This document shows positions 1-6,833 of a stretch of DNA of 7,274 bases, one piece after another. The DNA is from Pseudomonadota bacterium (GTDB lineage: Bacteria; Desulfobacterota; Anaeroferrophillalia; Anaeroferrophillales; Anaeroferrophillaceae). The position numbers and the translations under genes are program-made. Location of the stretch: assembly GCA_011042595.1 (NCBI GenBank), contig DQWO01000174.1, positions 1 through 7,274 on the forward strand, read 5' to 3'. The stretch's first letter is position 1. Each line of letters begins with the position of its first letter. The notes under the pieces are model-generated. The model searched no databases and was not told where the DNA came from. It saw only the letters and a program-made list of their open reading frames with translations.

Positions 1-320
1 ACCCGGCAGAAGGCCGCGGCCGTCACATTGTCGAGTACTGAAAGCCGGGCCAGGGGCTTGACCACCTGGAAAGTGCGACCGATCCCCAACTGGCAGATTT
101 TATGGGTCTTCATTCCCTTGATACTCTGGCCCTTGAAAAGAATATCACCCGAGGTAATGGGGAAAAATTGATTGATACAATTAAAGGTCGTGGTTTTCCC
201 CGAACCGTTGGGGCCAATCAAACCGAAGATCTCCCCCTCATGAACCTGGAAGGAAACATCATTGACCGCCACCAGGCCGCCAAATTTTTTCGTCAGGTTT
301 TTCACTTCAAATAGAGCCAT
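1..320 (-). CDS. livG: ABC transporter ATP-binding protein, LivG-type (5' part only)
   Basis: N-terminal 106 codons of an ABC ATPase; the gene runs off the left edge of the window. It would hydrolyse ATP on the cytoplasmic face to power the LivH/LivM permease pair. Visible motifs are the leading strand FGGLVAVNDVSF (residues 13-24), the Walker A loop GPNGSGKTT (36-44) and a Q-loop in GRTFQ (81-85) followed by a VLDNV stretch (95-99). The GRTFQ/VLDNV combination is typical of LivG rather than LivF. Walker B, signature and H-loop fall outside the window. The ATG at 320 is preceded by GGAG (330-327) at a 6-nt spacing. It follows livM by 47 bp, and that gap holds a heptamer repeat. It is the fourth gene of the transporter operon. 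Family assignment is firm; the substrate cannot be read from the ATPase. Confidence 0.93.
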   Translation of the reverse strand, partial: MALFEVKNLTKKFGGLVAVNDVSFQVHEGEIFGLIGPNGSGKTTTFNCINQFFPITSGDILFKGQSIKGMKTHKICQLGIGRTFQVVKPLARLSVLDNVTAAAFCR

Positions 321-348
321 TCCACTCTCCATACATTGAGCAATCAGC

Positions 349-370
349 TAGCCTTTAGCCTTTAGCCTTA
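349..370. repeat. Heptanucleotide tandem repeat TAGCCTT x3 between livM and livG
   Basis: Three perfect TAGCCTT units (349-355, 356-362, 363-369) are followed by an A that completes the livM stop codon (TAA on the minus strand, 370-368). The array is preceded by AATCAGC (342-348), which is also the unit of the array at 7004-7052. The two loci therefore appear to belong to one family of 7-bp repeats with related cores (xxTCAGC / xxTAGCC). It lies inside the operon and should be transcribed. In the livM frame it adds further stops after the first TAA. Confidence 0.85.
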
Positions 371-1333
371 CACCCGAAACACTTTGCGGCGAAAGACATA
401 CCGCTTGATTTTACCCCAGTCACCCACAATCCCATTGGCCAGAAACATAATGACAAAAATAACCAGCAGGCCGAAAACCAGGGCATGTCCCTGGCTCACC
501 CACGAGGGTGCCAGACCGAAAAATGAACTGCGGAACGTTTCCTGGAGGCCAACCATCACCAGAGCCCCCACCGCCGGTCCCATAATGGTCGCCACCCCGC
601 CGACAATACCTACCAGAATCGCCATGATTGAGATATAATGGAGCGAAAAGACCACTTCCGGATCAATGAAGCCCATGTAATTCATATAAAAAGCACCGGC
701 CAGGCCGGTAAAAAAGGCACTGACCAGCAGGGAAATATTTTTATACAAAGAAGTATTGATTCCCAGTGATTCAGCCGCATCCTGGTCCTCGCGAATGGAA
801 ACGAAATAATAGCCCCACTTGGACTTCATAATCAGGTGGATAGCAAAGATGCAAGCCGCGGCCAGACCTAAGGACAGGTAGTAGTAAGGCAGCTTACTTT
901 TAAAAGTAGTAATGATCAGGATTCCCACCATGCCATCGGTCAGACTCTCCCAGTTGGTGGCAATCAGGCGGAAAATCTCGCCGCCGGCCAGGGTAGCCAG
1001 GGCAAAATAGGGACCCCGGAGACGAAAACATACCCAGCCGACAAACAGGGCTATGGCCATGGAAACAAAACCACCCAAAAGCATTCCCCACCAGGCGGAT
1101 ATCCCCAGCTTGGTAGCCAGAATGCCGGCAGTGTAGGCGCCGATGCCGAAAAAGATGGCATGCCCAAAGGAAACCTGCCCGGTATAACCGGCCAGCAGAT
1201 TCCAGGATGAGCCGATAATCACCCAGATAAAGGTAATGATCAGCAGGTGCTGGTAATAGCTGGAATGAACAACAGCGGGAAAACCAAGCAGAAACAGACC
1301 CACAATCAGCAGAGCTATATATTGTTTTTTCAT
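368..1333 (-). CDS. livM: Branched-chain amino acid-type ABC transporter permease, LivM-like
   Basis: Inner-membrane permease of the BPD_transp_2 (LivH/LivM) family, pairing with LivH to form the translocation path. Numbering here counts from the upstream of two adjacent ATG codons (1336). Hallmarks are NLLAGYTGQVSFGHA (46-60), FRLRGPYFALATLA (104-117), the cytoplasmic ATPase-contacting loop SIREDQDAAESLGIN (180-194) and GG..TIMGPAVGA (246-258). Hydrophobic segments cover most of the chain. The segment SLTDGMVGI (131-139) replaces the commoner LTGG..G(I/L) motif. At about 321 aa it matches short LivM proteins without the long N-terminal extension of the E. coli protein. I chose the second ATG (1333) because AGGGGG (1344-1339) lies 5 nt from it but only 2 nt from the first. 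The livH stop is 9 bp upstream, so translation is probably coupled. The stop codon falls inside a heptamer repeat. Confidence 0.93.
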   Translation of the reverse strand: MKKQYIALLIVGLFLLGFPAVVHSSYYQHLLIITFIWVIIGSSWNLLAGYTGQVSFGHAIFFGIGAYTAGILATKLGISAWWGMLLGGFVSMAIALFVGWVCFRLRGPYFALATLAGGEIFRLIATNWESLTDGMVGILIITTFKSKLPYYYLSLGLAAACIFAIHLIMKSKWGYYFVSIREDQDAAESLGINTSLYKNISLLVSAFFTGLAGAFYMNYMGFIDPEVVFSLHYISIMAILVGIVGGVATIMGPAVGALVMVGLQETFRSSFFGLAPSWVSQGHALVFGLLVIFVIMFLANGIVGDWGKIKRYVFRRKVFRV

Positions 1334-1342
1334 CATTGCCCC

Positions 1343-2218
1343 CTATATCTTCGTCAGGCGTTTCAGCCCGCCGGGGAGGAAAACCAGAACCAGAATGAAA
1401 ATGATAAAACCAACCATTTCCTTGTAGCCCATACCGATATAGGTCGCCCCCATGGATTCCGCTATCCCGAGGACCAGACCGCCGACCAGCGCGCCCACTG
1501 TGCTGCCGAGGCCGCCGAGAATGGTAATCACAAATGCCTTCAGGGTAAAAGGGCCGCCCAGGTCGGGAAAAAGGTAGAAAATCGGCACCAGCAGACAACC
1601 GGCGGAAGCCACCAGGGCCGAACCAATGCCAAAAGTAATGATCGTAATCCGCTCACTGTCAATCCCCATCAGGGTGGCGGCTTCCTTATCCTGGGCCGTA
1701 GCCCGAATTGAGCGCCCGATATCGGTCTTCAACAAAAACCAGAAAAGCAAAACCGTGAAAGCAACCGAAAGACAAAAGGCGACACACATGGGAACATTGA
1801 AAGAAATATTGCCGATAAAAAGGGCTGAAGAACTGTAGGGAGTCTGCACCGTTTTATAATCAGATGAAAAAATGAAACGGGCAATCTCCGTCAGCACCAT
1901 GCCAATCCCCACGGTCATCAGCACCTGATTTTCCGGTAGCACCGAATCAATTTTAATCAGCGGGTTCAGCAGGTATTTCTGCAGGAAACAACCCAGCAGA
2001 AAAAGGGCCGGCATGGCCACCAGCAGGGATATATAGGGATCAATATGAAAATAATGCGACAGAACAAAGGTGATATACATGGCCACCATCATCAACTGGC
2101 CATGGGCCAGATTAATGATGCCCATCACTCCCATGATCAGGGTCATACCAATGCCGATCAGACTGTACACCCCGCCGATGAGAATCCCTGCAACGAGAGT
2201 CTGGAGGAAGACATCCAT
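1343..2218 (-). CDS. livH: Branched-chain amino acid-type ABC transporter permease, LivH-like
   Basis: First permease subunit of the transporter (291 aa, usual LivH length), an integral inner-membrane protein of the BPD_transp_2 family. The N-terminus carries the LivH signature [21 protein letters not shown] followed by LAHG (16-40). The loop [19 protein letters not shown] (165-183) corresponds to the EAA-like region that docks on the ATPases. [13 protein letters not shown] (235-247) is the conserved glycine-rich segment, and the C-terminus ends LPGGL, as is common in the family. The ATG at 2218 is preceded by AAAGGA about 8 nt away. It is separated from livK by 89 bp holding a strong hairpin, and from livM by only a few bases. 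This arrangement suggests that the membrane genes are expressed together but below the binding protein. Family assignment is firm; the transported substrate is not established. Confidence 0.94.
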   Translation of the reverse strand: MDVFLQTLVAGILIGGVYSLIGIGMTLIMGVMGIINLAHGQLMMVAMYITFVLSHYFHIDPYISLLVAMPALFLLGCFLQKYLLNPLIKIDSVLPENQVLMTVGIGMVLTEIARFIFSSDYKTVQTPYSSSALFIGNISFNVPMCVAFCLSVAFTVLLFWFLLKTDIGRSIRATAQDKEAATLMGIDSERITIITFGIGSALVASAGCLLVPIFYLFPDLGGPFTLKAFVITILGGLGSTVGALVGGLVLGIAESMGATYIGMGYKEMVGFIIFILVLVFLPGGLKRLTKI

Positions 2219-2249
2219 CGTGCTGTTCCTTTCTTCACGCTCTTTTCAG

Positions 2250-2298
2250 CCAAAAATAAGGTTATCGGGACGGCACTCTCAAGTGCCATCCCGATAAC
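2250..2298 (-). terminator. Intercistronic hairpin with T-rich tail between livK and livH (attenuator or 3' stabiliser)
   Basis: GTTATCGGGA (2261-2270) pairs perfectly with TCCCGATAAC (2289-2298). After one C/A mismatch, GGCACT (2272-2277) pairs with AGTGCC (2282-2287) across a CTCA loop. Read in the transcribed minus direction, the stem begins 9 nt after the livK stop and is followed by CTTATTTTTGG (2260-2250), so it has the form of an intrinsic terminator. The downstream genes livH, livM and livG have no clear promoter of their own here. Partial read-through is therefore the simplest reading: the hairpin raises binding-protein mRNA relative to permease mRNA. Protection of the livK 3' end from exonucleases is an alternative or additional role. 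Confidence 0.85.
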
Positions 2299-2307
2299 GA
2301 CAAAAGA

Positions 2308-3513
2308 TTAATAACCCCAGGTTTTCAACCAGTCAACCGGGTATACCAACGGTTTGGTGGCCAGGTTGGCCGGCCATACCAGTTCCAGATTACCCTCAAT
2401 CCACTGAACCACGTAGGTATCAGCCTTATTCTGGTTTTTAAGTTTACCCCAGGTAACGAACTTCACCGGCCCGAAAACCGTCATCATATCCGTTTCATCC
2501 AAGGCCGCCTTGATATCGGTGTTTTTGAAGGATTTTGCCCGTTTCAGCACATCAGCAATAACATAACAGGCAGCATAGGCTTCAGCTCCATGATAATCGA
2601 CTGATTTATGGTAACGGGATTTGAATTTATTGTAATAATCCATCGCTCCGGGAAAAGGCAATATCTGGTGCCAAAGGGTGGCGGAAATAACCTTATCGGA
2701 AGCCACGCCGGCATTTGTTTTAAATTCAGGCAGGGTAAAACCGGCAGCACCACCAACAAACAATTTCGGCGTCAGCTTCATTTCCTTGGCCTGTTTCATC
2801 AGCAAAGAAGCATCCATAATGTAGGAAATCATGTAAACAATATCAGGGTTGAGCTGTTTAATTTTGCTTAAGACCGGTTTATAATCAATGCCGCCATGCT
2901 CATAACCCTCTTTCAACACTACCTTGATGCCCAATTTGCCACAGGTTTTACTGAATGATTTAGCCCCTTTACTGCCGAAAAGGGAGTTTTCATGGAGGAT
3001 AGCCACGGTTTTCGGTTTTACCACTTCAGTCATCAGAGATTCAACCGCGCTGGCATATTTACTCACCGGGGGGTTAAGACGATAGACATAATCCCAACCG
3101 GAAGAAGTAATCTTATCGGCTGAACCGGTATTGACCAGAAACGGCATCTGATTCTGCTGACAGACCCCGGCAGCACCATAGGTTACCGAACTGCTGTAAC
3201 CGCCACCAATCATGACAACCTTATCTTTGGTAATCAGTTTTTCCACCACTGAGCGGCCCACATCCGGACGACCGGTGGTATCCTCAATCAGCAATTCCAG
3301 TTTTTTACCGTTGATGCCACCAGCAGCATTAATTTCTTCCAGCGCCATTTTAAAAGATTGATTTTCGATTTCACCAAATTTGGCCATCGAGCCGGTCAGT
3401 GGCAGAACAATACCAACCTTGACCGAATCAGCCGCCATCGCCTGGGAAGGCCCAAAGGCAAAGCAGAGTGTCAAAAGACAGGCAAACCCCAACAGCATTT
3501 TTGACTTTTTCAT
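2308..3513 (-). CDS. livK: Periplasmic substrate-binding protein, LivK/HAAT type
   Basis: Periplasmic type-I binding protein (Peripla_BP_6 / Leu-Ile-Val-binding family) that delivers ligand to the LivHM permease. From the ATG at 3513 it is 401 aa. A Sec signal peptide has positive MKKSK, a hydrophobic core (residues 6-20) and a likely cleavage after AMA (27) before ADSVKVG. The mature start KVGIVLPLTG and the stretch ALEEINAAGGINGKKLEL are classic. So are GGGYSSSVTYGAAGV in the ligand-binding lobe, a later YHGAEAYAA stretch, and the C-terminal LVYPVDW. I see no lipobox, so it is probably soluble. The start is fixed by a perfect AGGAGG (3525-3520) 6 nt upstream of ATG; an upstream in-frame GTG (3546) lacks this. 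First gene of the transporter operon, behind its own promoter and next to a two-component system. Ligands of this family include branched-chain amino acids, amides, urea and aromatic acids, so leucine is not assured. Confidence 0.93.
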   Translation of the reverse strand: MKKSKMLLGFACLLTLCFAFGPSQAMAADSVKVGIVLPLTGSMAKFGEIENQSFKMALEEINAAGGINGKKLELLIEDTTGRPDVGRSVVEKLITKDKVVMIGGGYSSSVTYGAAGVCQQNQMPFLVNTGSADKITSSGWDYVYRLNPPVSKYASAVESLMTEVVKPKTVAILHENSLFGSKGAKSFSKTCGKLGIKVVLKEGYEHGGIDYKPVLSKIKQLNPDIVYMISYIMDASLLMKQAKEMKLTPKLFVGGAAGFTLPEFKTNAGVASDKVISATLWHQILPFPGAMDYYNKFKSRYHKSVDYHGAEAYAACYVIADVLKRAKSFKNTDIKAALDETDMMTVFGPVKFVTWGKLKNQNKADTYVVQWIEGNLELVWPANLATKPLVYPVDWLKTWGY

Positions 3514-3539
3514 CGCTAACCTCCTTACACGTTGTTTGT

Positions 3540-3555
3540 CCTGCACCAGAGCAGG
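3540..3555 (-). promoter_or_regulatory. Small hairpin in the livK 5' leader
   Basis: CCTGC (3540-3544) and GCAGG (3551-3555) form a 5-bp GC-rich stem with a 6-nt loop. It lies about 15 nt upstream of the livK Shine-Dalgarno on the predicted leader RNA. It is too short and lacks a T tract, so it is not a terminator. It may simply stabilise the 5' end of the message or be incidental. Confidence 0.3.
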
Positions 3556-3564
3556 GTTATTTTA

Positions 3565-3576
3565 AAAACCGGTTTT
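3565..3576. promoter_or_regulatory. Perfect 12-bp palindrome AAAACCGGTTTT, candidate operator
   Basis: AAAACCGGTTTT is a perfect 12-bp palindrome lying about 10-20 bp downstream of the predicted livK transcription start (about 3586) and about 50 bp upstream of the livK ATG. That position suits a repressor site. No regulator for it is identifiable in this window. It differs from the GTAAG-type palindrome at 3643-3661, so two inputs are possible. Confidence 0.4.
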
Positions 3577-3592
3577 ACCATATTATCAGCAG

Positions 3593-3621
3593 AGACTAAC
3601 AGGCGATCCGAAAACTGTCAA
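3593..3621 (-). promoter_or_regulatory. Predicted sigma70-like promoter of livK
   Basis: On the minus strand TTGACA (3621-3616) is a consensus -35 box, followed after exactly 17 bp by TAGTCT (3598-3593) as a weak -10 box (3 of 6 matches). A start near 3586 would give a leader of about 73 nt before the livK ATG. The weak -10 fits a promoter that needs an activator. The kinase promoter at 6834-6862 has the same architecture, including the extended TTGACAGT. No convincing terminator lies between the response regulator and this promoter, so read-through from upstream is also possible. Confidence 0.6.
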
Positions 3622-3642
3622 GTCAACCTTTTTTGATTTTAT

Positions 3643-3661
3643 CGTAAGAAATTTTCTTACA
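3643..3661. promoter_or_regulatory. GacA/UvrY-like box upstream of livK promoter
   Basis: GTAAGAAA (3644-3651) and TTTCTTAC (3653-3660) form a perfect inverted repeat around T3652. Read on the minus strand with flanks it is TGTAAG-N7-CTTACG. This matches 11 of 12 half-site bases of the known GacA/UvrY consensus TGTAAG-N6-CTTACA, with one extra spacer base. Its centre lies about 66 bp upstream of the predicted livK start, a class I activator position. The adjacent response regulator resembles GacA/UvrY in its DNA-binding helix and is the natural candidate to bind here. It is not a terminator, since neither side has a T tract after the stem. Confidence 0.55.
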
Positions 3662-3695
3662 TGATTGAATACATCAAGATGAAAACATATACATC

Positions 3696-4334
3696 TTATG
3701 GCTCTATCAGATGATTTTGAATGGCAAAGAGAGACAGCTCGGCATTATTGCGCAGGTTGAGTTTTTTCAGCAGGCGAAAACGATAGGTATCCACCGTTTT
3801 GACACTTATATGGTATGACGCGGCTATTTCCCGGTTAGTCTGCCCCAAGGCCAGCTGACGTAAAACCTGCAGCTCCCGGGTTGAAAGGGAATCCAGCGGT
3901 GATTGCCCCTGGCTTCCGCTGGCCATCCGCAGAGCCAGCATCTCCACCGCTTCATCGCTCAGGTAGCGGGAACCACCATAAACCTTGCGAATGGCCGCCA
4001 CCAGCTGTTCCGGAGCCGAACGCTTGGTAACATAACCCATCACTCCAATCTCCACCGCCCGCAGCACATACTGTTCTTCTTCATGCATGGTCAGGATAAT
4101 AATCGGCAATCCGGGATGCAACGATAACAACCGGTCTGCCACTTCCAGCCCATCCAGTCCCGGCATGGAGATATCGAGCACCACCACATCAGGAACTTTT
4201 TTCTGCACCAGATCTATAGTTTCGCGACCGTCGGCGGCCTCGGCCATAACCTCCATATCACCACTTTCAACAATAATTCGCGCCAATCCAGCCCGGACAA
4301 TACTGTGATCATCAGCCAGTAGAACCTTAATCAT
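3696..4334 (-). CDS. NarL/FixJ-family response regulator, GacA/UvrY-like
   Basis: Cytoplasmic DNA-binding response regulator of 212 aa. The receiver domain (1-118) has the acidic pair D8-D9, the phosphoacceptor D54 in VVLDISMPG, T82 in ILTMHE and K104 in YVTKR, all expected for a working receiver. A linker (about 119-146) leads to a LuxR-type helix-turn-helix (147-208) starting LDSLSTRELQVL. Its recognition region SVKTVDTYRFRLLKKLNL and the following ELSLFAI resemble GacA/UvrY more than NarL. The ATG at 4334 is chosen because GAAGG lies 5 nt upstream and MIKVLLADDH is the usual receiver start; an upstream GTG (4346) would sit almost on the GGAGG. It starts 8 bp after the kinase stop, whose last codons carry the ribosome-binding purines, so the pair is one transcription unit. 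The likely target is the livK promoter immediately downstream. Orthology to GacA is not claimed, as this regulator is paired with its own kinase. Confidence 0.93.
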   Translation of the reverse strand: MIKVLLADDHSIVRAGLARIIVESGDMEVMAEAADGRETIDLVQKKVPDVVVLDISMPGLDGLEVADRLLSLHPGLPIIILTMHEEEQYVLRAVEIGVMGYVTKRSAPEQLVAAIRKVYGGSRYLSDEAVEMLALRMASGSQGQSPLDSLSTRELQVLRQLALGQTNREIAASYHISVKTVDTYRFRLLKKLNLRNNAELSLFAIQNHLIEP

Positions 4335-4342
4335 GGCAACCT

Positions 4343-6793
4343 TCACCCCTCCTGCGTATGTCTGACGGTAAAAATGATCCTGGTTCCCCGGCCTGGTTCG
4401 GATTTTACTTCCAGCATGCCGCCAATCAGAGCCGCCCGTTCACGCATTCCGGCAACCCCCAAACCCTTTGATTCAGACAAGTCGCGAAGATCAAAACCAC
4501 GGCCATCATCATGAATGGTTAAAGTTAAAACACCTTCATGAATAGAAAGAGCCAGGGTGGCCTGATCGGCATCGGCATGTCTGGCAACATTGGTCAAAGC
4601 CTCCTGGGCAATCCGGTAAGCCGCGGTAGCCAGTTCGCCGGCGATGGGGGAAATTTCATCCCGCTTAAAAGCACAGGCAATTCCGACCCGTCGTTCAAAA
4701 TCGGCAGCATACCATTCCAGGGCATCCACCAGCCCCAGGTCATCAAGAATTCCCGGGCGCAAACGCAGGGCAATGCTGCGCACTTCATCGATGGTTTGAT
4801 CAATCAGGCCGCTCATGGCCGAGGCCCTTTGAGCCGCCAGGGGATCTGTTTGCCGCAATCGTTCTTCCAGCCAGACGGTGTCCAGGCGAAAAGCCGTCAG
4901 CACCTGTCCCAGTTCGTCATGCAGCCCTCTGGCAATGGCTGAACGTTCTTTCTCCTGGCTGGCCATAATACTGCCGGACAGGCGTCTAAGTTGATCCTGG
5001 GCTTTTTTCAGCTCAGTGATATCGGTGGCAATACCGCAGACTCCGCTGGGAGCACCGGTTTCGTCATACACCGGAAATTTTATCGACAGGTAGGTATGCA
5101 AACCATCATCCTGAAGTATCCGTTCAACCATCTGGGCAGGATGTCCCTGGTTCAATACCTGGCGATCATGAGTACGAAATTGGTCCGCCACTTCCCGGGG
5201 GAGAACATCATAATCAGTCTGTCCGCGGACCTCCTCGTTTTTCACCCCGAAAAGCTCCTCATAGCGGGTGTTAACCAGCAGGTAACGACCATCCCGATCT
5301 TTAATGTAAACCACGGCCGGAGTATACTTAAGAATACTGGCAATTTCTTCGGTACGTTTTTTGACCTGCCGTTCAAGATCCCGGGAATAACGACTGAGCT
5401 CTTCCTTGGCCTTTTGCAATCCCTCCTCTGCCCGTTTTCGCTCGGTAATATCGATGGATACGGCCAGGGAACGGGTAACCTTTCCATCCTGATTCCGGTC
5501 GCCAATGGCCGAAAGCAGAACATCCATGGTCCGACCATCCTTTTTAACAAACTGGTAGGCAATGTCTTTACAATAACCGGAGTTAAAAAATTCCGGAATC
5601 ACCCGCTCGACAGCATAACGGCGGGATTCCGAGCTGAGGAAATCAGCCAGCGGCCGCCCCACCACCTTTTCTCGCTCATAACCAAGGGCCTCCAGCCAGT
5701 GATCACTGACACTTACCAGACACCCTTCAGCGTTGATGGAATGGAGCATAGCCGGAGTGTGATGGTAAATACTGCGATAGCGTTCCTCACTTTCCCTGAG
5801 AGCCTGCTCAACCGTTTTGCGCTGGACAATTTCCTGGCTGGCCTTCCGATAGAGAAGAAAAACCGATAAAGCAACAAGAATACACAAGGTTAAAACCGTC
5901 GGTCCGGTAACCCGAAGCAAAGGATCGGAAACTATCCGTGAAATTGCCTTAAGGCTGCGCAGATGCACTACCTGCCAGCCAGGATGATGGTCAAGATTCA
6001 TCCGGTTCAACAGGTAGGTCTCGCCATGACCATCAACGGCAAATTTTTCCCCCTCGGGAGACATGCCCATCCAAGGCCATGGCCCCCGGCCAAACTGCAG
6101 AGAATCAAGCAACGTTGCTTTTTCCCCGGCGCTACGCTTCCATAAAAAGTGATACAACCATTGAGGCTGATTGGCAATAAATACCAGCCCATGGGGATCA
6201 ATAACCAGAACAATCTCATCACTTCCTGACCCCAGCTCTTTTTCCACCTGCGCCAGCGACGCTTTCACCACCGCCACTCCGACAATTTTTCCCGCGGAAT
6301 CAACAACCGGGTGACTGGAATAAGCCCCCCGTTTACCAGAGGTTACCCCCAGAGCCAGGTAAGTGGCGGGATGACCGGTAACAGCCTGTTGAAAATAAGG
6401 ACGGAAAGCAAAGTTTTTACCCACAAAGCTGTCAGATTCATCCCGATTACTGGAAGCCACCGTAACCCCCTGACGATTCATCAGGTAACAGACATCAGCT
6501 CCCAGTGCCTGATTGAAACGATCCAGCAGCGCCTCTACCGCCACCGTATTGTGATCCTCAGTTGATAAGATTTCCGCCAGTGCCGGCATCCCGGCCAGAA
6601 CCCGTACCGGTCTGACATTTTCCGCCAGGAAAGCCGACAAATTTTTCTGGATAATTTCCACTCGGTTGACAGCCTGACGCTCGGCTTCAGCAAAAGCCGA
6701 CTTTTTCAGCGACACATAATACAAATAGCCGCCGGTAGCCGCCGATAAAAAGGCCAACAGGGACAGAACCAGGAAGATGAGTCGAAGTTTCAC
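4343..6793 (-). CDS. Membrane sensor histidine kinase: DctB-like periplasmic sensor, two PAS domains, HisKA_3 core
   Basis: Sensor kinase of 816 aa. TM1 spans about residues 4-27 and TM2 about 297-316, enclosing a periplasmic double-Cache-like region. The block RPYFQQAV...YLALGVTSGKRGAYSSHPV...VGVAVVKASL (131-180) closely follows the DctB C4-dicarboxylate sensor pattern. No HAMP is evident; a helical linker (317-340) leads to PAS1 (about 332-452, ending DITERKRAEE), a coiled coil (452-485) and PAS2 (about 484-596). The HisKA_3 dimerisation domain has ERSAIARGLHDELGQ with H625 as phosphoacceptor. The HATPase has its N box at QEALTNVARHA (N735), G1 at DDGRGFD (762-768) and G2 at KGLGVAGMRERAALIGG (776-792). 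All catalytic motifs look intact. The start is GTG (6793) with AAGGTA (6806-6801) 7 nt upstream. Its partner is the regulator 8 bp downstream. The ligand is unknown; a small carboxylate is an inference from the sensor family. Confidence 0.93.
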   Translation of the reverse strand: MKLRLIFLVLSLLAFLSAATGGYLYYVSLKKSAFAEAERQAVNRVEIIQKNLSAFLAENVRPVRVLAGMPALAEILSTEDHNTVAVEALLDRFNQALGADVCYLMNRQGVTVASSNRDESDSFVGKNFAFRPYFQQAVTGHPATYLALGVTSGKRGAYSSHPVVDSAGKIVGVAVVKASLAQVEKELGSGSDEIVLVIDPHGLVFIANQPQWLYHFLWKRSAGEKATLLDSLQFGRGPWPWMGMSPEGEKFAVDGHGETYLLNRMNLDHHPGWQVVHLRSLKAISRIVSDPLLRVTGPTVLTLCILVALSVFLLYRKASQEIVQRKTVEQALRESEERYRSIYHHTPAMLHSINAEGCLVSVSDHWLEALGYEREKVVGRPLADFLSSESRRYAVERVIPEFFNSGYCKDIAYQFVKKDGRTMDVLLSAIGDRNQDGKVTRSLAVSIDITERKRAEEGLQKAKEELSRYSRDLERQVKKRTEEIASILKYTPAVVYIKDRDGRYLLVNTRYEELFGVKNEEVRGQTDYDVLPREVADQFRTHDRQVLNQGHPAQMVERILQDDGLHTYLSIKFPVYDETGAPSGVCGIATDITELKKAQDQLRRLSGSIMASQEKERSAIARGLHDELGQVLTAFRLDTVWLEERLRQTDPLAAQRASAMSGLIDQTIDEVRSIALRLRPGILDDLGLVDALEWYAADFERRVGIACAFKRDEISPIAGELATAAYRIAQEALTNVARHADADQATLALSIHEGVLTLTIHDDGRGFDLRDLSESKGLGVAGMRERAALIGGMLEVKSEPGRGTRIIFTVRHTQEG

Positions 6794-6819
6794 GATAGGC
6801 TACCTTGAAAAATATTCAT
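6790..6819 (-). other. Possible 9-codon leader ORF overlapping the kinase GTG start
   Basis: An ATG at 6819 opens a nine-codon frame reading MNIFQGSLS. Its TGA (6792-6790) overlaps the kinase GTG in the string GTGA, the classic geometry for translational coupling. It would lie fully inside the predicted kinase leader. It has only a weak GGTG upstream, and the kinase has its own good ribosome binding site, so chance is quite possible. Confidence 0.2.
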
Positions 6820-6833
6820 CACCAATCTGCTAT

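Noticed and set aside
900..1598. A 232-codon minus-strand frame spanning the livH-livM junction
   Set aside because: It is an out-of-frame shadow of the livH 3' end and the livM 5' half. The translation is rich in Arg, Gly, Ser and His, without membrane segments.
2608..2871. Plus-strand open frame opposite livK
   Set aside because: It is antisense to a well-supported binding protein gene, with no motif and no Shine-Dalgarno.
3514..3546. Upstream GTG start giving a 412-aa livK product
   Set aside because: The 11 extra residues would precede a standard signal peptide, and the perfect AGGAGG is placed for the ATG at 3513.
3676..3697. AAGATG...CATCTT hairpin at the response regulator stop as a terminator
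   Set aside because: The stem is only 6 bp, AT-rich, overlaps the stop codon and has no T tract after it.
4991..5869. A 292-codon plus-strand open frame
   Set aside because: It lies wholly antisense to the PAS region of the kinase, whose domains are unmistakable. Its translation has no recognisable motif and no ribosome binding site.
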